Shown here piece by piece: positions 13,768 through 17,048 of a stretch of DNA of 17,048 nucleotides (position 1 is the stretch's first letter; each line of letters begins with the position of its first letter). This DNA is from an uncultured Candidatus Saccharibacteria bacterium (GTDB taxonomy: Bacteria; Patescibacteriota; Saccharimonadia; Saccharimonadales; Saccharimonadaceae). Position numbers and translations under genes: made by a program. The notes beneath the pieces were generated by a model. It was not told where the DNA came from. It was given only the letters and a program-made list of their open reading frames with translations, and ran no database searches. The stretch spans positions 1-17,048 of the forward strand of contig CANEKB010000015.1 of assembly GCA_947427985.1 (NCBI GenBank), read 5' to 3'.

Positions 13768-13873
13768 CCATTTGCGATATGTTATGTAAATGAAGCAACT
13801 AGAAAGCAAAATAACAGAGGCGAAATGTTATATTCCCATTTGCGCCATGTTATATTTGAAGCAACTAGAAGGC
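13768..13873. repeat. Two imperfect direct repeats of about 40 bp with a partial third
   Basis: Unit A (13768-13807) and unit B (13836-13873) share CCATTTGCG, ATGTTAT and TGAAGCAACTAGAA in the same order; B is 2 bases shorter. A partial copy at 13819-13834 (GGCGAAATGTTATATT) gives three spaced GCGnnATGTTAT boxes. On the minus strand these read ATAACAT, A/T-rich like -10 sites. They may be protein-binding iterons (packaging, replication or control). Confidence 0.6.
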
Positions 13874-13934
13874 GGATGGTGGCCGCTGGTGTTTATATTG
13901 CCTCAATCAGTTTACATAAATTGTTCACATATGC

Positions 13935-14603
13935 TTAGAAATCAAACCTCGGGCGCTTCAAGTCGTCAATCGCGTATCGGAGGGCATCCAGGAGGTGGTC
14001 GTTGCCATCTTGCGGTTCATCCAGCGTCTCCCCCGTGGACTTCTTAACCCGCCAAGCGTAGGTCAGAAATTCTCGCTCAAGGTTCTCGCCGGTATAGTAA
14101 ATCTTCTGATCTTGTACGCGGCTGATGCCACGCTTCACTGATCCGGCGTCTTTTAGGGCAGGAATAATGCGATAGCCTGCTTTTTTGATTTCTGCAATAA
14201 TCTCCGGGCGTGCGCCGTCTGCTACGATTAATACCGATGGGTCGATATTGTGCGACTTTAAGATTTCCGGATATTTTGAGGGTAGAATACCTTTTTCGTA
14301 GACCTCTTCTTTTAACCCTAGCCCATCTTCTAGCTGGTATATGGATGCAAGAGCGGTTTCGTCGTTCGAGAAGCCAAAATCTAGACCATATCTGACCAAT
14401 TTCGCCAAGTCGGGAAAATGGTCGACCCGCTGCCATCCTTGATAGACGTTCCCCTCGAGCGAACCAACCTCGCCCAGCCCATACACTCGCCACCAGTTGC
14501 TCGTCCCGTCGCCGCGTCGCATCTCTATCGCCTTGACGGTCGCTTCGTCTAGTGCTTCGTTGTCTTTGTAAGTGACTTTGATGAATGCCACGTCAGCTCT
14601 CAT
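13935..14603 (-). CDS. Terminase large subunit, nuclease part
   Basis: A 222-residue protein carrying the RNase H-like nuclease of TerL that cuts concatemeric DNA. Acidic residues expected in the active site are present: D75 in YGLDFGFSND, D129 in LIVADGARPE, and D202/D206 in GNDHLLDALRYAI. The N-terminus begins MRADVAFIKVTYKDNEAL, which in ordinary TerL proteins continues directly from the ATPase domain. Its ATG overlaps the ATPase stop (ATGA) and has AAGGAG 8 bases upstream. Hence it could be made as a separate subunit, or fused by a -1 shift at the overlap. A sequencing error is possible but both parts look intact. Confidence 0.85.
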   Translation of the reverse strand: MRADVAFIKVTYKDNEALDEATVKAIEMRRGDGTSNWWRVYGLGEVGSLEGNVYQGWQRVDHFPDLAKLVRYGLDFGFSNDETALASIYQLEDGLGLKEEVYEKGILPSKYPEILKSHNIDPSVLIVADGARPEIIAEIKKAGYRIIPALKDAGSVKRGISRVQDQKIYYTGENLEREFLTYAWRVKKSTGETLDEPQDGNDHLLDALRYAIDDLKRPRFDF

Positions 14604-15088
14604 TTCAGCAACTCCTTATGTACCCAAAACTCATTGACCGGGTTAAAGTCGAGAATAATCTTCTCTCTCGTACGCACCTCCAGCTGAGAAAACGTATCCC
14701 AGCTAATTCGGTTAGCCTCGTTCACATACAGCACATCCCGCCTCGCCCCGAGCGCACCCAGCATATCCGTAGAAAAGAACTCAATCAGCGTACCATTCGG
14801 TAGCGTAAGCGTGCTTTCTGATTTATTCCATACGCCAACTTCTAGAACATTCGTCTCTCGACAAATATCCAAGAAATCACGCATAGCGCCTTTGCGGAGG
14901 TTGGGAAAGGTATCTGAGACAATGCTAACGATCTTGCCGTCGTGGGTGAGAGCGTAGTCAAGTAAGACCATCAGAATTGCGATAGTCTTGCCAGCGGACG
15001 TGCCGCCCTGCTCGACGATAATCCGATAGCGGTCATCGTTGAACAAGGCTTGGGTCTTCTCCGTAGTAGTAGTAATCGAGTATTTCAT
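14600..15088 (-). CDS. Terminase large subunit, ATPase part
   Basis: A 162-residue protein with the packaging ATPase core: Walker A at 28-35 (GGTSAGKT), a Walker B-like VLYVNEAN at 119-126 with the catalytic glutamate E124, and a DFNP coupling segment near the end. It stops at LLK, exactly where the nuclease domain would begin in a normal 400-500 residue TerL; the next gene supplies that domain. No clear ribosome site precedes the ATG at 15088, and 52 bases separate it from terS. It powers DNA translocation through the portal. Confidence 0.87.
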   Translation of the reverse strand: MKYSITTTTEKTQALFNDDRYRIIVEQGGTSAGKTIAILMVLLDYALTHDGKIVSIVSDTFPNLRKGAMRDFLDICRETNVLEVGVWNKSESTLTLPNGTLIEFFSTDMLGALGARRDVLYVNEANRISWDTFSQLEVRTREKIILDFNPVNEFWVHKELLK

Positions 15089-15140
15089 GGTAATTTATTC
15101 TGTTAAAGTGCTTAGGTATGAGAGTTTTAATCCGTATATC

Positions 15141-15512
15141 CTATCCTTTCTTTTTCTTTGGTAAAATCCCTTTTAACTCCACACTATGTTGCTCAATTTG
15201 CTGCTTCGGCATGCCATAGACCTGGTTAATCATCCCCTCGAGCTCTTTCCACTGACTGCTCGCGATGCACTGCGCTAGCTTTCGCTCAAACAGTGGGGCC
15301 TTTTCATCGCTAGCCACTTTTCGCAATTCTCCGTTGGTAAGTTCCATCATCCGCTCAAGCTTATAACGAGCCGTGGCCTCCTTCTTCCAAAATCCTCGCC
15401 CCTGCTTGTTGCCGTTTGGTTTGCCGAACTGTTTATCGGGTGGTGGAGCAGTGCCACTCCGAGGACTAACCTTAGCCTGAGTATTGGCTTTACGCGATTG
15501 ATTTTGTGCCAT
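15141..15512 (-). CDS. Terminase small subunit-like protein
   Basis: A 123-residue basic protein. A disordered N-terminus with KQFGKPNGNKQGRGFW leads into a helical region (ATARYKLERMMELTNGELRKV, ERKLAQCIASSQWKELEGMI) and the segment NQVYGMPKQQIEQHSVEL, typical of phage packaging proteins placed directly before terL. A lysine-rich end (LPKKKKG) follows. The ATG has AAGGAGG 8 bases upstream and overlaps the methyltransferase gene by 23 bases. It likely recognises the packaging site; an unassigned packaging accessory protein is the main alternative. Confidence 0.75.
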   Translation of the reverse strand: MAQNQSRKANTQAKVSPRSGTAPPPDKQFGKPNGNKQGRGFWKKEATARYKLERMMELTNGELRKVASDEKAPLFERKLAQCIASSQWKELEGMINQVYGMPKQQIEQHSVELKGILPKKKKG

Positions 15513-16737
15513 TTTGCCATCCTCCTTCCGAGCCAGTCGTAAACTCCCACCACCGCTTCCGAATTACATCACAATATTTCGGATCAATCTCACAGCCAAA
15601 ACATTTACGCCCAGTTTGTTCTGCAGCAATCAGCGTAGATCCGCTTCCAAGGAATGGGCCAAACACGATGTCGCCTGGCTCGCTCAACGCGAGAATCCCC
15701 TTGGCGCATAGGCCAATCGGTTTCATAGTCGGATGGTCCTTGTTGGCTTTGGGTTTTTCAAAGAACCAACAATTGCTAAGTTTACGGGTTGGGGCAAAAT
15801 ATCCACCACTTCTCGTGTATAAAGCCGTATCCGATTCTCCATCTTTGCATTCAGCATTATACCTGCCTTCATTAAGAGAGTATATGGCAGGCTCCATCTG
15901 ATTCTGAAAATCTGTTCTGCCCAAAGTGAAGGTATTTTTAACCCAAGTGATAACCTGTTTCATTTCTAAACCATTGTTTTTCATTGCCTCAAATAAAGTA
16001 AACAATTCTTTTCCACTCATCCAGCTAATTACACCTCCACCCGATACCGTATTTTGGGCTACTGTCTTAAAAGCTCGGTTTAGAAAATACCTAAAATCCT
16101 CTTCTGACTTTTTATCATTTTGAATTGATTTGCCATCTGCTGATTTGTAGGCCACATTGTACGGCGGATCCGTAAAGGTGCAGGTCGCTTTGTCGCCCCC
16201 AAACAGCTCGCGAACTTTCTCGTCATCCTCGAAACTCCCACAGAACATCCGGTTATCACCCAGCTGATAGATCTCTCCTACTACCGAGAAGGTATTTTCT
16301 TTGTCTACCGGTGCCGGCTCATCTTCGGCAATGACCTTGAGCGGTTTTATGTCCACACCCCAATCCTGCAGATCATCTATGTCCCACTCATTCGCCAACG
16401 CGTCCATATCCCAGTCACCATTCGAGACATTATCGCGAATGATAATCTCGCGCTCACGCTCTTCCGTCAGTCCTTCCAGTAGCACCGTTGGTGCTTCGGC
16501 CATCCCTAGCGCCTTGGCCGCCTCATAACGCTGATTCCCAGCAATGATTACTAAATGACCAGTCCGGTTACTTAGAATAAGTGGTCGTGCCTCGAAATAA
16601 TCTAGGTTGCTACTGAGCGACTTCTTGAGCTTCTCAAAATCAGCATTTTTGATAGTGCGCGGGTTATGTGGTAGTTTCTTTAAATCAGTTAACCTCCGAT
16701 ATATGATCTGCTTTGTAGCGGATTTATTCTCTGCCAT
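15490..16737 (-). CDS. ParB-like/DNA methyltransferase fusion
   Basis: A 415-residue protein from the ATG at 16737 (GGAGG 8 bases upstream; overlaps the previous stop as TGATG). Residues about 15-110 are a ParB/Srx-like domain (KLPHNPRTI, RPLILSNRTGHLVIIAGNQR, RYEAAKALGM). The methyltransferase follows with DPPY at 190-193, HPTMKPIGLC at 335-344 and FGPFLGSGSTLIA at 359-371 before a CEIDPKYCDVI strand. The order catalytic DPPY before the SAM-binding FxGSG is class beta, methylating adenine N6 or cytosine N4. Such genes often stand next to terS in phages and may protect phage DNA or mark packaging sites. The usual DPF before GSG reads GPF here. Confidence 0.9.
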   Translation of the reverse strand: MAENKSATKQIIYRRLTDLKKLPHNPRTIKNADFEKLKKSLSSNLDYFEARPLILSNRTGHLVIIAGNQRYEAAKALGMAEAPTVLLEGLTEEREREIIIRDNVSNGDWDMDALANEWDIDDLQDWGVDIKPLKVIAEDEPAPVDKENTFSVVGEIYQLGDNRMFCGSFEDDEKVRELFGGDKATCTFTDPPYNVAYKSADGKSIQNDKKSEEDFRYFLNRAFKTVAQNTVSGGGVISWMSGKELFTLFEAMKNNGLEMKQVITWVKNTFTLGRTDFQNQMEPAIYSLNEGRYNAECKDGESDTALYTRSGGYFAPTRKLSNCWFFEKPKANKDHPTMKPIGLCAKGILALSEPGDIVFGPFLGSGSTLIAAEQTGRKCFGCEIDPKYCDVIRKRWWEFTTGSEGGWQNGTKSIA

Positions 16738-16952
16738 CAGTATTTCCTCCAATATTCCTTAACCAAATACCTATTGCCCGCATAATCATCGCAGGTAGGA
16801 GCACGGCCCCGACTCAGGCAATGACGGCCTTCTGTTTCTTCTCCGTCAATAGTTATGAACCCGTAGTGAGCGAAATATTCATCGGCGGCAGCATAGAACA
16901 TTAGCCCGATGAGCCCTAATAACGCAATCAATAGTTTAATCAAAGACTTCAT
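16737..16952 (-). CDS. Small secreted or membrane protein
   Basis: A 71-residue protein from the ATG at 16952, which overlaps the stop of the upstream gene (ATGA) and follows GGAGG. A hydrophobic N-terminal helix (SLIKLLIALLGLIGLMFYAAA) is a signal peptide or membrane anchor, followed by a charged outer part with two cysteines (HCLSRGRAPTCDDY). I recognise no family. It is coupled by overlaps to genes on both sides, so it belongs to the early part of this operon. Confidence 0.7.
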   Translation of the reverse strand: MKSLIKLLIALLGLIGLMFYAAADEYFAHYGFITIDGEETEGRHCLSRGRAPTCDDYAGNRYLVKEYWRKY

Positions 16953-17048
16953 TTCACCTCCAATTTCTTCCCACAATATGGACAATACTTTTCAAGTATT
17001 CGATCAGCGATCTCACCTTCTAATTTGTCGATAACCGCCTCAGAGATA
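16949..17048 (-). CDS. C-terminus of a zinc-ribbon protein (partial)
   Basis: Only the last 32 residues and the stop are in the window: an acidic helix (ISEAVIDKLEGEIADRILEK) followed by YCPYCGKKLEVK. CPYCG is one knuckle of a zinc ribbon; the other pair of cysteines may lie upstream. The stop overlaps the next start as ATGA. Confidence 0.65.
   Translation of the reverse strand, partial: ISEAVIDKLEGEIADRILEKYCPYCGKKLEVK

Larger units (their letters stand above)
13606..13934. other. Intergenic region between terL and the capsid module
   Basis: About 330 bases without a credible gene; short open frames on the plus strand lack ribosome sites and recognisable products. It holds a long hairpin (13627-13685), a small perfect hairpin (TGGCG-GATA-CGCCA, 13718-13731), a near-palindrome CTGACAATTGTTAG (13750-13763) and long direct repeats (13768-13873). 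In most HK97-type phages the portal gene would stand here. Confidence 0.7.

Noticed and set aside
13717..14047. Plus-strand open frames across the terL-capsid gap
   Set aside because: No ribosome sites, composition tied to direct repeats, and one runs into the terL nuclease gene.
1..17048. Recoded stop codons, CRISPR array, tRNA genes, integrase or att sites
   Set aside because: TGA ends several intact genes at overlapping starts; no regularly spaced repeats, cloverleaf sequences or recombinase motifs were seen. The three late elements are too far apart and too ordered to be a CRISPR array.

Overview
The window is part of the late (packaging, head and tail) region of a tailed double-stranded DNA phage or prophage with a long non-contractile tail. 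The order terS, terL, protease/capsid, connectors, major tail protein, tape measure, distal tail and tail tip fits an HK97-fold siphovirus, and the tail tip genes (Dit-like plus hub) are of the kind found in phages of Gram-positive-type hosts. TGA acts as a normal stop throughout. I see no integrase, att site, lysin, tRNA or host gene, so neither prophage status nor the host can be settled. Nearly all genes lie on the minus strand and read right to left, tightly coupled by ATGA or TAATG overlaps and good AGGAGG-type ribosome sites.

Layout from right to left: the end of a zinc-ribbon gene, a small membrane protein, a ParB-methyltransferase fusion, TerS, and TerL. TerL is divided into an ATPase gene and a nuclease gene that overlap by 4 bases. 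A 330-base intergenic region follows, with a strong hairpin terminator and direct repeats. Then comes the capsid module: a protease-capsid fusion with an internal start for the capsid part, head-tail connectors, a tail terminator candidate, the major tail protein and a tail assembly candidate. After an inserted cassette come the tape measure (700 aa), Dit, hub and three small coiled-coil/beta proteins. Last is a three-gene module (unknown protein, glutaredoxin-like protein, portal) that runs off the left edge. In most HK97-type phages the portal sits between terL and the protease, so this placement is unusual.

Two features stand out. First, one 29 to 34 bp element, nearly identical in three places (2187-2220, 7487-7515, 13572-13605), lies directly upstream of each of the three late modules in the same orientation, as expected of a phage-specific late promoter or control site. 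Second, a four-gene cassette on the opposite strand (about 7520-9070) interrupts the tail genes. It encodes a membrane-anchored lipoprotein candidate, a DUF4177-like protein, a small helical protein and a two-helix membrane protein. It has two promoters of its own and begins with a highly structured RNA (7557-7669) that starts at the predicted +1. This RNA has a long two-part hairpin whose loop can pair over 13 bases with a downstream strand followed by five U. It looks like an undescribed attenuator, pseudoknot or small RNA in front of a 'moron' cassette.
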